Positions 7,196-14,996 of a stretch of 42,279 bases of DNA are shown here, piece by piece (the stretch's first letter is position 1; every line of letters starts with the position of its first letter). The notes beneath the pieces are model-generated. The model was given only the letters and a program-made list of their open reading frames with translations, made no database searches and had not been told where the DNA came from. This DNA is from Stenotrophomonas maltophilia. GTDB lineage: Bacteria; Pseudomonadota; Gammaproteobacteria; Xanthomonadales; Xanthomonadaceae. The position numbers and the translations under genes were made by a program. Where the stretch lies: NCBI GenBank assembly GCA_002364755.1, contig DEZI01000030.1, positions 68,878 through 111,156 of the forward strand. The letters run 5' to 3'.

Positions 7196-8429
7196 AGCGC
7201 AGGGCCTCCGCCGGCTGGGTGCGTGCTGCCCGCCAGGCGGGATACAGGGTGGCCAGGAAACTCATCAGCAACGCGATAAGCGTGATCGCCACGATATCGC
7301 CGGTCTGCATGTCGGTCGGCAGGCCGGTGATGTAGTAGACATCCTCCGGCAGCAGCTTGACGTTGAACAGCGACTCGATGGCACCGAGGATGCGTTCGAG
7401 ATTCAGCGTCAGGGTAATGCCGCCGATCAGGCCGGCCAGCGTGCCGAAGATGCCGATCAGCGAGCCCTGCACCATGAACACCTGCATCACCCCGCCCGGG
7501 GTCAGGCCCAGCGTGCGAAGGATGGCGATGTCGGCCTGCTTGTCGGTCACCAGCATCACCTGCGAGGAGACCAGGTTGAAGGCACCCATCGCGATGATCA
7601 GCGACAGCAGGATGCCCATCACCACCTTCTCCATGCGCAGCGAGTGGTAGAGGTTGGCGTTCTGCTGGGTCCAGTCACTCACCCGGTACGCGCCGCCCAG
7701 GTTCTGCGCCAGGTCCACGCCCACTTCCAGCGAGCGGTCCATGTCGTGCAGTTTCAGGCGCACGCCGGTGGCGCCGTCGGAGCGCAGCACGCGCTCGAGG
7801 TCCTTCATGTTGGCGAAGCCGACGCCACGGTCGACCTCGTTGTAGCCGGCCTCGAACAGGCCGCTGACGGTGAAGCGTTTCATCCGTGGCACCGCGCCGG
7901 CCGGGGTGCCCTGCACTTCGGCGAACGTCACCAGCACCTGGTCGCCCACGTCCACGCCGAGCCAGATGGCCAGTTCCTTGCCCAGCAGAAGGTTGAAGCT
8001 GCCCGGCTTGAGGCTGTCATAGCTGCCCTTGGTGATCTTCTTGTCGATCACCGAGACCTTCGGCTCCAGCGCCGGGTCGATGCCCTGGATGATCGCACCC
8101 TGCACGCGCGGGCCGCTGATCATCGACTGGATCTCGATGTACGGCGCGGCACCGGCCACGCGGGGATCCTTGTTGGCCACGTCGACCACGCGCATCCAGT
8201 CTGGCATCGGCTCGCCGTCGCGGCTGATGGTGGTATGGGCGGTCATCTGCAGCAGGCGGCTGCGGATTTCCTTCTGGAAACCGCTCATCACCGCCAGGGT
8301 GGTGATCAGCACCGTGACGCCGAGCGCGATGCCCAAGATCGATGCCATCGAGATGAAGGAGATGAAGCCGTTGCGGCGCTTGGCGCGCAGGTAGCGCAGG
8401 CCAATGGCCACGGGGATGGGTTTGAACAT
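7188..8429 (-). CDS. lolC: Lipoprotein-releasing system permease (LolC/LolE/LolF family)
   Basis: A 413-residue inner-membrane permease of the Lol system. It has one N-terminal membrane segment (about 22-48, following FISFISMASILGIALGV), a large periplasmic MacB-like domain, and three C-terminal membrane segments, one near MGILLSLIIAMGAFNLVSS. The LRTLGLTPGGVMQVF coupling motif is typical of the family. Only this one permease gene accompanies lolD, so it may form a homodimer of LolF type or partner with a second gene elsewhere. The symbol lolC is therefore provisional. It overlaps lolD by 8 bp. Confidence 0.9.
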   Translation of the reverse strand: MFKPIPVAIGLRYLRAKRRNGFISFISMASILGIALGVTVLITTLAVMSGFQKEIRSRLLQMTAHTTISRDGEPMPDWMRVVDVANKDPRVAGAAPYIEIQSMISGPRVQGAIIQGIDPALEPKVSVIDKKITKGSYDSLKPGSFNLLLGKELAIWLGVDVGDQVLVTFAEVQGTPAGAVPRMKRFTVSGLFEAGYNEVDRGVGFANMKDLERVLRSDGATGVRLKLHDMDRSLEVGVDLAQNLGGAYRVSDWTQQNANLYHSLRMEKVVMGILLSLIIAMGAFNLVSSQVMLVTDKQADIAILRTLGLTPGGVMQVFMVQGSLIGIFGTLAGLIGGITLTLNLERILGAIESLFNVKLLPEDVYYITGLPTDMQTGDIVAITLIALLMSFLATLYPAWRAARTQPAEALRYE

Positions 8430-8452
8430 GCAGGCACGCCAGTCAATTCAGT

Positions 8453-8902
8453 CTATGGTGCCATCGTACGGGGTCGACGTGAAACGTCGCGTGCGGATAC
8501 GGCCAGTCGCAGTTCACGTCGCTGCCGGTGGTCGAGCACGTCCGGCCAGAACAGCAGGCGCCCGCGCCGGCCGTCGACACGCCAGTGCAGCAGCAGCCAG
8601 GGGCCGCGCACCACCAGCCGCGGCGCGTCGATATCGGCACCATCCAGCTGCAGCGGCGCCGGCAGCGTGGTCAGCTCAAGCCGGCACGCGGGCCGGCTCA
8701 GTCGCCAGCCCAGCCGGGCCAGGCCCAGCAGCCAGACCGCCACCAGCACCGGCCAGTACCGGTCTTCGGGCAGGGCCGAGGCGCGCAGCAGCCAGGGCGC
8801 GGCCAGCAGTACCAGCGCCTGCGCGCCGGCCTGCAGCCGCGAGGGTCGCCACTCAAGCCTTGAGGGCGAGGATCTTCTGCATGAGGGGCACGGCGTGGGC
8901 AT
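8453..8902 (-). CDS. YgfX/CptA-like membrane protein
   Basis: A protein of about 149 residues that resembles YgfX. It has two closely spaced hydrophobic segments (around ALVLLAAPWLL and WPVLVAVWLLGLARLGW), then a soluble beta-rich tail with GPWLLLHWRVDG and LLFWPDVLD. In enterobacteria ygfX sits directly after ygfY (sdhE), as here, and has been reported as an inhibitor of cytoskeletal proteins. The start is uncertain: ATG 8902 overlaps sdhE by 50 bp, and a shorter start near the sdhE stop would also keep both membrane segments. Confidence 0.7.
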   Translation of the reverse strand: MPTPCPSCRRSSPSRLEWRPSRLQAGAQALVLLAAPWLLRASALPEDRYWPVLVAVWLLGLARLGWRLSRPACRLELTTLPAPLQLDGADIDAPRLVVRGPWLLLHWRVDGRRGRLLFWPDVLDHRQRRELRLAVSARDVSRRPRTMAP

Positions 8903-9101
8903 GCGGGCAGGCCTCGTAGCCCATGAACCAGCGCCACAATTTATCGTCCTCGCACTCGAGCAGAAACAGGAAAACTTCGCGCTCTTCGGTCGGCGCAGTG
9001 CTCCATTCGCGGTCGAGGTAGCGGCCGAACAGCTGGTCCAGCTCACGCATGCCGCGGCGGCAACGCCAGCGCAGCTTCTTCAGCAGGGTGTCTTCGTCCA
9101 T
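8853..9101 (-). CDS. sdhE: FAD assembly factor SdhE
   Basis: An 82-residue cytosolic protein that promotes covalent attachment of FAD to SdhA. The conserved RGMRELD motif (about 14-20) is the known flavinylation motif, and FLLECEDDKLWRWFMG is the second family block. The start MDEDTLLKKLRWRC at 9101 is chosen over an in-frame ATG at 9158 that reads through a repeat. It follows sdhB after 97 bp containing two hairpin repeats, and overlaps the ygfX-like gene. Confidence 0.93.
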   Translation of the reverse strand: MDEDTLLKKLRWRCRRGMRELDQLFGRYLDREWSTAPTEEREVFLFLLECEDDKLWRWFMGYEACPHAHAVPLMQKILALKA

Positions 9102-9123
9102 CGTGTTTCTCCAGATACAGCAA

Positions 9124-9179
9124 AGCCACGCATGGCGTGGCTCTACCGGTTGGTGCATCCACGCATGGCGTGGCTCTAC
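9124..9179 (-). repeat. Tandem pair of SMAG-like hairpins between sdhB and sdhE
   Basis: Two units at 9124-9146 and 9157-9179, both with a CCACGCATGGCGTGG core and ending in CTCTAC, in the same orientation. Lying inside the operon, they could stabilise the upstream sdh mRNA or reduce read-through into sdhE. Confidence 0.8.
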
Positions 9180-9198
9180 CGTTAACGCCAGGCCTGTA

Positions 9199-9984
9199 TC
9201 AGGCGCGGCGTTCCATCATCAGCTTCTTGATCTCGGCAATCGCCAGCGCCGGGTTCAGGCCCTTCGGGCAGGTCCGGGCGCAGTTCATGATGGTGTGGCA
9301 GCGGTACAGCTTGAACGGATCTTCCAGATCGTCCAGGCGCGCACCGGTGTCCTCATCGCGCGAGTCGATGATCCAGCGGTAGGCCTGCAGCAGGATCGCC
9401 GGACCCAGGTAACGCTCGCCGTTCCACCAGTAGCTCGGGCAGCTGGTCGAGCAGCAGGCGCACAGGATGCACTCGTACAGGCCGTCGAGCTTCTTGCGGT
9501 CTTCCGGCGACTGCAGGCGCTCACGGTCCGGCGGCGCCGGGGTCTGGGTGCGGATCCACGGCTTGATCGAGGCGTACTGCGCGTAGAAGTGGGTCAGGTC
9601 CGGAACCAGATCCTTGACCACGCTCATGTGCGGCAGCGGGTAGATCGGCACTTCCTTCTTGCCGCAGTCCGCGATGGCGCGGGTGCAGGCGAGGGTGTTG
9701 GTGCCGTCGATGTTCATCGCGCACGAACCGCAGATACCTTCGCGGCAGGAGCGACGGAAGGTCAGGGTCGGATCGATCTCGTTCTTGATCTTGATCAGCG
9801 CGTCCAGGACCATCGGGCCGCAGGCGTCCAGATCGATCTCATAGGTATCGGTGCGCGGATTGCTGTCGTCGTCCGGGCTCCAGCGGTAGATCTTGAAGGT
9901 GCGCAGGTTCTTGCCGCCGCTCTTGGCGGGGAAGTGCTGGCCCTTCGTGACCTTGGAATTCTTGGGGAGTGAAAACTCGGCCAT
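9199..9984 (-). CDS. sdhB: Succinate dehydrogenase iron-sulfur subunit SdhB
   Basis: The electron-transfer subunit of complex II. The 261-residue protein carries cysteine sets for three clusters: CREGICGSC with a later LAC for [2Fe-2S], CILCACCSTSC, and a final CARTCPKG, together serving the [4Fe-4S] and [3Fe-4S] clusters. PSYWWN is part of the quinone-site region. It follows sdhA after 69 bp. Maturation of its clusters makes the nearby ygfZ and SdhE genes relevant. Confidence 0.97.
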   Translation of the reverse strand: MAEFSLPKNSKVTKGQHFPAKSGGKNLRTFKIYRWSPDDDSNPRTDTYEIDLDACGPMVLDALIKIKNEIDPTLTFRRSCREGICGSCAMNIDGTNTLACTRAIADCGKKEVPIYPLPHMSVVKDLVPDLTHFYAQYASIKPWIRTQTPAPPDRERLQSPEDRKKLDGLYECILCACCSTSCPSYWWNGERYLGPAILLQAYRWIIDSRDEDTGARLDDLEDPFKLYRCHTIMNCARTCPKGLNPALAIAEIKKLMMERRA

Positions 9985-10053
9985 GGCTGCTCTCGTTGGC
10001 TCAGGCGGCCCGCGCCATCAAGGCGCGGATTGCATGGTAGGCGGGGGTCGCGA

Positions 10054-11844
10054 TCAGTACACGCGCGGCTTCGGCGGCACCACGTCGACCTCGTCGGTCA
10101 GCGTGTACATGTGCACCGGTCGGTAGTCGAAGCTGCACTTGCCCTTCTCGTCGACGGTGACCAGCGTGTGCTTGTGCCAGTTGACGTCGTCGCGGTCCGG
10201 GAAGTCCTCGTGCGCGTGCGCACCACGGCTTTCCTTGCGCTGTTCGGCCGAGTTGATCGTCGCCACCGCGTTCAGCAGCAGGTTGTTCAGCTCGTAGGTC
10301 TCGATCAGGTCCGAGTTCCAGACCAGGGAACGGTCGCTGACCTTCACGTCCTGGAACGAATCGAACACGGTCGCCATCTTCTCGCAGCCTTCCTTCAGCG
10401 TCTGGCTGGTACGGAAGACGGCGGCGTCGGCCTGCATCGTGCGCTGCATGTTGTCGCGGATGACCGAGGTCGGCGTATCGCCATTGGCGTAACGCAGCTT
10501 GTCCAGCAGGCCCAGCGCCTTGTCGCAGGCATCGGCCGGCAGCGGCTTGTGCGCGGCGCCCGGCGTGATGGTCTCGGCGCAGCGGTTGGCCACGGCACGA
10601 CCGAACACCACCAGGTCGAGCAGCGAGTTCGAGCCCAGGCGGTTGGCGCCGTGCACGGACACGCAGGCCGCTTCGCCGATGGCGTACAGGCCCGGCACCA
10701 CGGCATCGGGGTTGTCGCCATCCTTGCGCACGACTTCGCCGTGGAAGTTGGTCGGAATGCCGCCCATGTTGTAGTGCACTGTCGGGATGACCGGGATCGG
10801 CTGCTTGTGCACGTCGACGCCGGCGAAGATGCGCGCGCTCTCGGCGATGCCCGGCAGCTTCTCGTCGATCACGCCCGGGCCGAGGTGGGTCAGGTCGAGC
10901 AGGATGTGATCCTTGTGCTCGCCGACGCCGCGGCCTTCGCGGATCTCGATGGTCATCGAACGGGCCACCACGTCACGCGAGGCCAGATCCTTGTAGTGCG
11001 GTGCGTAGCGCTCCATGAAGCGCTCGCCGCTGCTGTTGCGCAGGATGCCGCCTTCACCGCGGACACCCTCGGTGATCAGGCAGCCGGCGCCGTAGATGCC
11101 GGTCGGGTGGAACTGCACGAACTCCATGTCCTGCATGGCGATGCCGGCACGCATGGCCAGGCCGCCACCGTCGCCGGTGCAGGTATGCGCCGAGGTGGCG
11201 CTGAAGTACGCGCGGCCGTAGCCGCCGGTGGCCAGCACCACGCCCTGGGCGCGGAACAGGTGCAGCGTGCCGTCGGCCATGTCCAGGGCCAGCACGCCAC
11301 GGCACACGCCTTCGTCATCGAAGACCAGGTCGAGTGCGAAGTACTCGATCATGAAACGTGCGTCGTGCTTGAGCGACTGCTGGTACAGGGTGTGCAGCAT
11401 GGCGTGACCGGTACGGTCGGCCGCCGCGCAGGTACGCTGCGCCGCCGGGCCTTCGCCGTACTTGGTGGTCATGCCGCCGAACGGGCGCTGGTAGATCTTG
11501 CCTTCGGCGGTGCGGCTGAACGGCACACCGTAGTGCTCGAGCTCGATGATGGCCGGGATGGCCTCACGGCACATGTACTCGATGGCGTCCTGGTCGCCCA
11601 GCCAGTCCGAGCCCTTGATGGTGTCGTAGAAGTGGTAGCGCCAATCGTCCTCGCCCATGTTGGCGAGCGCGGCGGAAATGCCACCCTGTGCAGCGACGGT
11701 GTGCGAACGGGTCGGGAAGACCTTGGTCAGGCACACGGTCTGCAGGCCCTTGGCGGCAAGGCCGAACGTGGCGCGCAGGCCGGCGCCGCCGGCGCCCACC
11801 ACGACCATGTCGTACTTGTGTTCGGTGATCTTGTAAGCGGACAT
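10054..11844 (-). CDS. sdhA: Succinate dehydrogenase flavoprotein subunit SdhA
   Basis: The catalytic subunit that oxidises succinate to fumarate at the cytoplasmic face of the inner membrane. It has 596 residues. The N-terminal Rossmann motif VVVGAGGAGLRA is at about 14-25; RSHTVAAQGG carries the FAD-linking His48. The active-site region HPTGIYGAGCLITEG and the C-terminal HGANRLGSNSLLDLVVFG are intact. It is fourth in the operon, 31 bp after sdhD. Confidence 0.98.
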   Translation of the reverse strand: MSAYKITEHKYDMVVVGAGGAGLRATFGLAAKGLQTVCLTKVFPTRSHTVAAQGGISAALANMGEDDWRYHFYDTIKGSDWLGDQDAIEYMCREAIPAIIELEHYGVPFSRTAEGKIYQRPFGGMTTKYGEGPAAQRTCAAADRTGHAMLHTLYQQSLKHDARFMIEYFALDLVFDDEGVCRGVLALDMADGTLHLFRAQGVVLATGGYGRAYFSATSAHTCTGDGGGLAMRAGIAMQDMEFVQFHPTGIYGAGCLITEGVRGEGGILRNSSGERFMERYAPHYKDLASRDVVARSMTIEIREGRGVGEHKDHILLDLTHLGPGVIDEKLPGIAESARIFAGVDVHKQPIPVIPTVHYNMGGIPTNFHGEVVRKDGDNPDAVVPGLYAIGEAACVSVHGANRLGSNSLLDLVVFGRAVANRCAETITPGAAHKPLPADACDKALGLLDKLRYANGDTPTSVIRDNMQRTMQADAAVFRTSQTLKEGCEKMATVFDSFQDVKVSDRSLVWNSDLIETYELNNLLLNAVATINSAEQRKESRGAHAHEDFPDRDDVNWHKHTLVTVDEKGKCSFDYRPVHMYTLTDEVDVVPPKPRVY

Positions 11845-11875
11845 CTAGTCTGGATTCCTGTCTTGGTGCCTGGGC

Positions 11876-12262
11876 TCAGGCAACGCCGAGGGCGATGCGG
11901 CCCACCGCAAACACACTGACGATCATGCCGAGCACGGCGACGAACTTCACCGCGGTCTGCAGCACCAGGGCCAGCAGCGATTCGTGGATGTAATCTTCCA
12001 GCACGACCTGCATGCCGAGCTGTGCGTGCCAGAACATGGTGATCAGCAGGCCGATCAGCGGCACGGCATTCCACGGCTTGGCGATGGTGGCCACGGCCGT
12101 GGCGTAGTCGGCGCCGGCCATGCGCACCACGAACACCAGGAACCACAGTCCCAGCACCACCAGGGCGGCGGCGGTGAGGCGCTGGTGCACGAAGTGCTCG
12201 GTGCCGGTCTTGGCCGAGCCAAGGCCGCGCACGTTCTTCAGCGGGGTACGGAACTTGCTCAT
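11876..12262 (-). CDS. sdhD: Succinate dehydrogenase membrane anchor SdhD
   Basis: A 128-residue membrane anchor with three hydrophobic segments. FVHQRLTAAALV opens the first. MFWHAQLGMQVVLEDYIH holds a histidine at the usual haem/quinone position and the DYIH motif of SdhD. ATG 12262 overlaps the sdhC stop by 4 bp (ATGA), so the two anchors are coupled in translation. Confidence 0.95.
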   Translation of the reverse strand: MSKFRTPLKNVRGLGSAKTGTEHFVHQRLTAAALVVLGLWFLVFVVRMAGADYATAVATIAKPWNAVPLIGLLITMFWHAQLGMQVVLEDYIHESLLALVLQTAVKFVAVLGMIVSVFAVGRIALGVA

Positions 12263-12651
12263 GCGGCACCTCCGAACAACACGTAGGCCCAGACCAGCGC
12301 GGTGATCACCAGGCTGCCGAAGACCGAGATCCAGCTGCTGCGGACGAAGGCCGGAATGCTGAAACCAACGGCGAAGTCCTGCACGACGTGGCGGATGCCA
12401 TTGCACAGGTGGTAGGCGAACGACCATGTCCACGCAAACAGGAACACGCGGCCATACCAGGCCCCGGCATGACCGGTGAAGCAGTTCCACGAATCGGGGC
12501 CCATCATCAGGGCCAGCAGGCCGGCAGCGATGATGAGGGCACCCACGGACAGAAAGACGCCAGTGGCTCGATGCAGGATCGAGGTGGCCATCTGAATCTG
12601 CCAGCGATACACCTGGAGGTGCGGGGATAGGGGGCGTTGTCTGGTCGCCAT
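12259..12651 (-). CDS. sdhC: Succinate dehydrogenase cytochrome b556 subunit SdhC
   Basis: A 130-residue anchor subunit of complex II. RPLSPHLQVYRWQIQMATSI is the quinone-site N-terminal signature, and SILHRATGVFLSVG starts helix 1. HLCNGIRHVVQDF carries a conserved histidine used as haem ligand. ATG 12651 begins the family N-terminus; an in-frame upstream extension overlaps the DUF1674 gene and is unlikely. Confidence 0.95.
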   Translation of the reverse strand: MATRQRPLSPHLQVYRWQIQMATSILHRATGVFLSVGALIIAAGLLALMMGPDSWNCFTGHAGAWYGRVFLFAWTWSFAYHLCNGIRHVVQDFAVGFSIPAFVRSSWISVFGSLVITALVWAYVLFGGAA

Positions 12652-12707
12652 TCGCTGGGCTCGTTGTCTCGGCTGGGCGGCACGATGCCGCGTTGGCTCA
12701 ATGCTGA

Positions 12708-12881
12708 TCAGAAATCGATGCAGCGTCCGTTTTTCTCCCAATCGCCATACCGCACCGGATCAAGTCCGCCGCGGCCGCCGAATTCCTCTTCCGCCTCTGG
12801 TTTTTCCACGGGCACAGGTGCCGCGGGGACCAGCGGGGCTTCAGTTTCGTCGTCGGGAGTGGGGGTTGTTTGGCCTATCAT
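12708..12881 (-). CDS. Succinate dehydrogenase assembly factor 4-like protein (DUF1674)
   Basis: A 57-residue protein ending in EFGGRGGLDPVRYGDWEKNG plus RCIDF, the hallmark C-terminus of the DUF1674/SDHAF4 family. The mitochondrial homologue Sdh8/SDHAF4 binds flavinylated SdhA and protects it during assembly. The N-terminal half is Pro/Glu-rich and probably disordered. Being the first gene before sdhC supports an assembly role here. The start MIGQTTPTPDDE at 12881 lies just downstream of a good predicted promoter. Confidence 0.85.
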   Translation of the reverse strand: MIGQTTPTPDDETEAPLVPAAPVPVEKPEAEEEFGGRGGLDPVRYGDWEKNGRCIDF

Positions 12882-12902
12882 GTTCGGTCTCGCAACGCAC
12901 AA

Positions 12903-12931
12903 ATTTTAGACCTCGTTCACGTGCCTGACAA
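12903..12931 (-). promoter_or_regulatory. Predicted promoter of the sdh operon
   Basis: On the minus strand TTGTCA (12931-12926) and TAAAAT (12908-12903) are separated by exactly 17 bp. Transcription would begin near 12896, about 15 bases before the DUF1674 start. The -35 box lies within the first codons of the divergent ygfZ. Confidence 0.6.
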
Positions 12932-13796
12932 CCTTCCCCCTGCTTTCGTCGCATACCCGCGCCTGCCCGGCCACCAGCTGCTGAGCCTGCAAGGCGTCGA
13001 TGCGGCGGTTTTCGCCCACGCCCAGTTCAGCAGCGACGTGACCGCCCTGCCCCTGCAGCACTGGCAGTGGAGCGCCTGGCTGAGCGCCAAGGGCCGCACC
13101 CTTGCAGTGTTTCAGCTGCTGCGGCTGGCCGAGGATCACCTGATGCTGGTGCTGGCCGATGGCGATGCAGATGCGATTGCGTCGCAACTGCAGCGCTTTG
13201 TATTCCGCCGCAAGGTGAAGCTGCAGGTGCGTGCGGATCTTGCCGTCGCTGGCGCATTCACTGCGCCGGAAGCGGCCAGTGGCGCGGCGATTGCCGGTGG
13301 TGGCGATGCAGGCTGGGAACTGGATCTGGGCAGCGATGCCCTGCCGCGGACCCTGCGCATCGGTCCGGCTGAAGGGTTTGCGGCCGGCAGCGAGGCCGAC
13401 GAAGCCGCGTTCGCCTTGGCCTGGCGCCAGGCCGACCTGCGCTTCGGCCTGCCGCGCCTGGAAGAAAGCCAGCGCGAAGTGTGGACGCCGCAGCAGCTGG
13501 GCCTGGACCGGCTGAACGGCTACAGCGTGAAGAAGGGCTGCTACCCAGGCCAGGAAATCGTGGCCCGCACCCACTTCCTCGGCAAGGCCAAGCGCGCGGT
13601 GCAGCTGCTGCACACCGCCGCCCCGGCGCAGGCCGGCGATGCCGTGCAGCACGACGGCGCAGCGCTGGGCAGCATTGCCAGCGTGGCCGGCGATCTGGCC
13701 CTCGCGGTGCTGCCGCTGGAAACCAGTGATGCCGAATTGGAGGTGGGCGGTGTGACCGCGCAGCGGGTGCCGCTGCTGGATGGCCTGGGGCGCTGA
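12921..13796 (+). CDS. ygfZ: Folate-binding Fe-S cluster assembly protein YgfZ
   Basis: A 291-residue cytosolic protein related to GcvT that binds tetrahydrofolate and supports maturation or repair of certain Fe-S enzymes. The family signature KKGCYPGQEIVARTHFLGK, with its invariant cysteine, is at about residues 206-224. The start is taken as GTG 12921; an upstream TTG at 12870 would overlap the divergent DUF1674 gene. In E. coli ygfZ is next to ygfY/ygfX; here it sits at the other end of the sdh operon. Confidence 0.9.
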   Translation: MPDNLPPAFVAYPRLPGHQLLSLQGVDAAVFAHAQFSSDVTALPLQHWQWSAWLSAKGRTLAVFQLLRLAEDHLMLVLADGDADAIASQLQRFVFRRKVKLQVRADLAVAGAFTAPEAASGAAIAGGGDAGWELDLGSDALPRTLRIGPAEGFAAGSEADEAAFALAWRQADLRFGLPRLEESQREVWTPQQLGLDRLNGYSVKKGCYPGQEIVARTHFLGKAKRAVQLLHTAAPAQAGDAVQHDGAALGSIASVAGDLALAVLPLETSDAELEVGGVTAQRVPLLDGLGR

Positions 13797-13816
13797 GGTT
13801 TCACCCCGGGTGAAGC

Positions 13817-13907
13817 AGCCGAGCGTGGGCTCGGCTCTACAAAATCGGGTGGGTGCGGACCGTTGGTCCGCACGCCGTTCATGACGCCGGGCATGGCCCG
13901 GCGCTAC
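13817..13907. repeat. SMAG-like hairpins and palindrome between ygfZ and the ABC ATPase gene
   Basis: Units at 13817-13840 (AGCCGAGCGTGGGCTCGGCT core) and 13886-13907 (GCCGGGCATGGCCCGGC core), both ending in CTAC, flank the palindrome GTGCGGACC/GGTCCGCAC at 13853-13873. They lie between convergent genes and may terminate both. Confidence 0.8.
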
Positions 13908-13913
13908 CGCCCC

Positions 13914-14996
13914 TTACAGGCGTTCGCCGCTTTCCGCATCGAAGAAATGCAGGCCCTGCGGCTGGATCGCCACGCGGATGTCCTCGCCCACGCCCGGCAG
14001 CGACTGCGGCGCCACGCGCATGGTCAGCGCATGCTTGCCACTGCTGAGGTTGACGAAGATCTCGTTGCCGACCGGCTCGATGCCCTCGATGCGCGCGGTG
14101 AACGCATGGGTATCGTCGGCGGTCGCCGGCTGCAGGTGCTCCGGGCGCACGCCCACGGCAATCGACTTCTGCAGCCATGCCGGGTCGATGGTGGCCTGGC
14201 CAAGCGGCGCGCGCCATTCGCCATCGACCACGGTCACGCCGCTGGCATCGCCCTGCAGCGTGCCGCGCAGCACGTTCATCGCCGGGCTGCCAAGGAAGCC
14301 GGCCACGAACAGGTTGGCCGGACGGTCGTACAGCGCCATCGGCGTGTCGATCTGCTGGATGATGCCGTCCTTCAGCACCACGATGCGCTGGCCCAGGGTC
14401 ATCGCTTCGACCTGGTCGTGCGTCACGTAGATCATGGTGGTGCCCAGCTTGCGGTGCAGCTGCGCGATCTCGGTACGCACGCTGTGGCGCAGCTTGGCAT
14501 CCAGGTTGGACAGCGGTTCGTCCAGCAGGAACACCGCCGGCTCGCGCACCAGTGCACGCCCCAGCGCCACGCGCTGGCGCTGGCCGCCGGACATCGCCTT
14601 GGGCAGCTTGTCCATCATTTCGGTCAGGCCCAGCGTCTGCGCCGCCTCGGCGATGCGCTTGTCGATGGTCGCCTTGTCGTGGCCGCGCAGCTTCAGGCCG
14701 AATGCCAGGTTCTCGGCCACGGTCATGTGCGGGTACAGCGCATAACTCTGGAACACCATCGCGATGTCGCGATCCTTCGGCGCCACATCGTTGACCACCC
14801 GGTCGCCGATGGTCAGCGTGCCACCGCTGATCTCCTCCAGACCCGCCACCATCCGCAGCAGGGTCGACTTGCCACAGCCGGACGGTCCGACCAGCACCAT
14901 GAGCTCGCCATCGGCGACCTCGAAGGTGGCGTCCTTCACCGCGACCTGGCCGTTGTCGTAGACCTTGCGCACACCCTGCAACTGCACTTTTGCCAT
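13914..14996 (-). CDS. ugpC: Sugar ABC transporter ATPase (MalK/UgpC/MsmK type)
   Basis: A 360-residue cytosolic ATPase for carbohydrate import. Walker A GPSGCGKST is near residue 37, then the Q-loop FQSYALYPHMTV, signature MSGGQRQR, Walker B VFLLDEPLSNLD and H-loop YVTHDQVEAM. A C-terminal TOBE regulatory domain (VGVRPEHL) follows. No permease or binding-protein genes are nearby, so it may serve several transporters encoded elsewhere. It is divergent from zwf, with a LacI-type operator between. The gene name is provisional. Confidence 0.9.
   Translation of the reverse strand: MAKVQLQGVRKVYDNGQVAVKDATFEVADGELMVLVGPSGCGKSTLLRMVAGLEEISGGTLTIGDRVVNDVAPKDRDIAMVFQSYALYPHMTVAENLAFGLKLRGHDKATIDKRIAEAAQTLGLTEMMDKLPKAMSGGQRQRVALGRALVREPAVFLLDEPLSNLDAKLRHSVRTEIAQLHRKLGTTMIYVTHDQVEAMTLGQRIVVLKDGIIQQIDTPMALYDRPANLFVAGFLGSPAMNVLRGTLQGDASGVTVVDGEWRAPLGQATIDPAWLQKSIAVGVRPEHLQPATADDTHAFTARIEGIEPVGNEIFVNLSSGKHALTMRVAPQSLPGVGEDIRVAIQPQGLHFFDAESGERL

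Noticed and set aside
7140..9185. 681-residue plus-strand open frame opposite lolC and sdhE
   Set aside because: No family resemblance; it lies antisense to well-supported genes and reads through SMAG repeats at its end.
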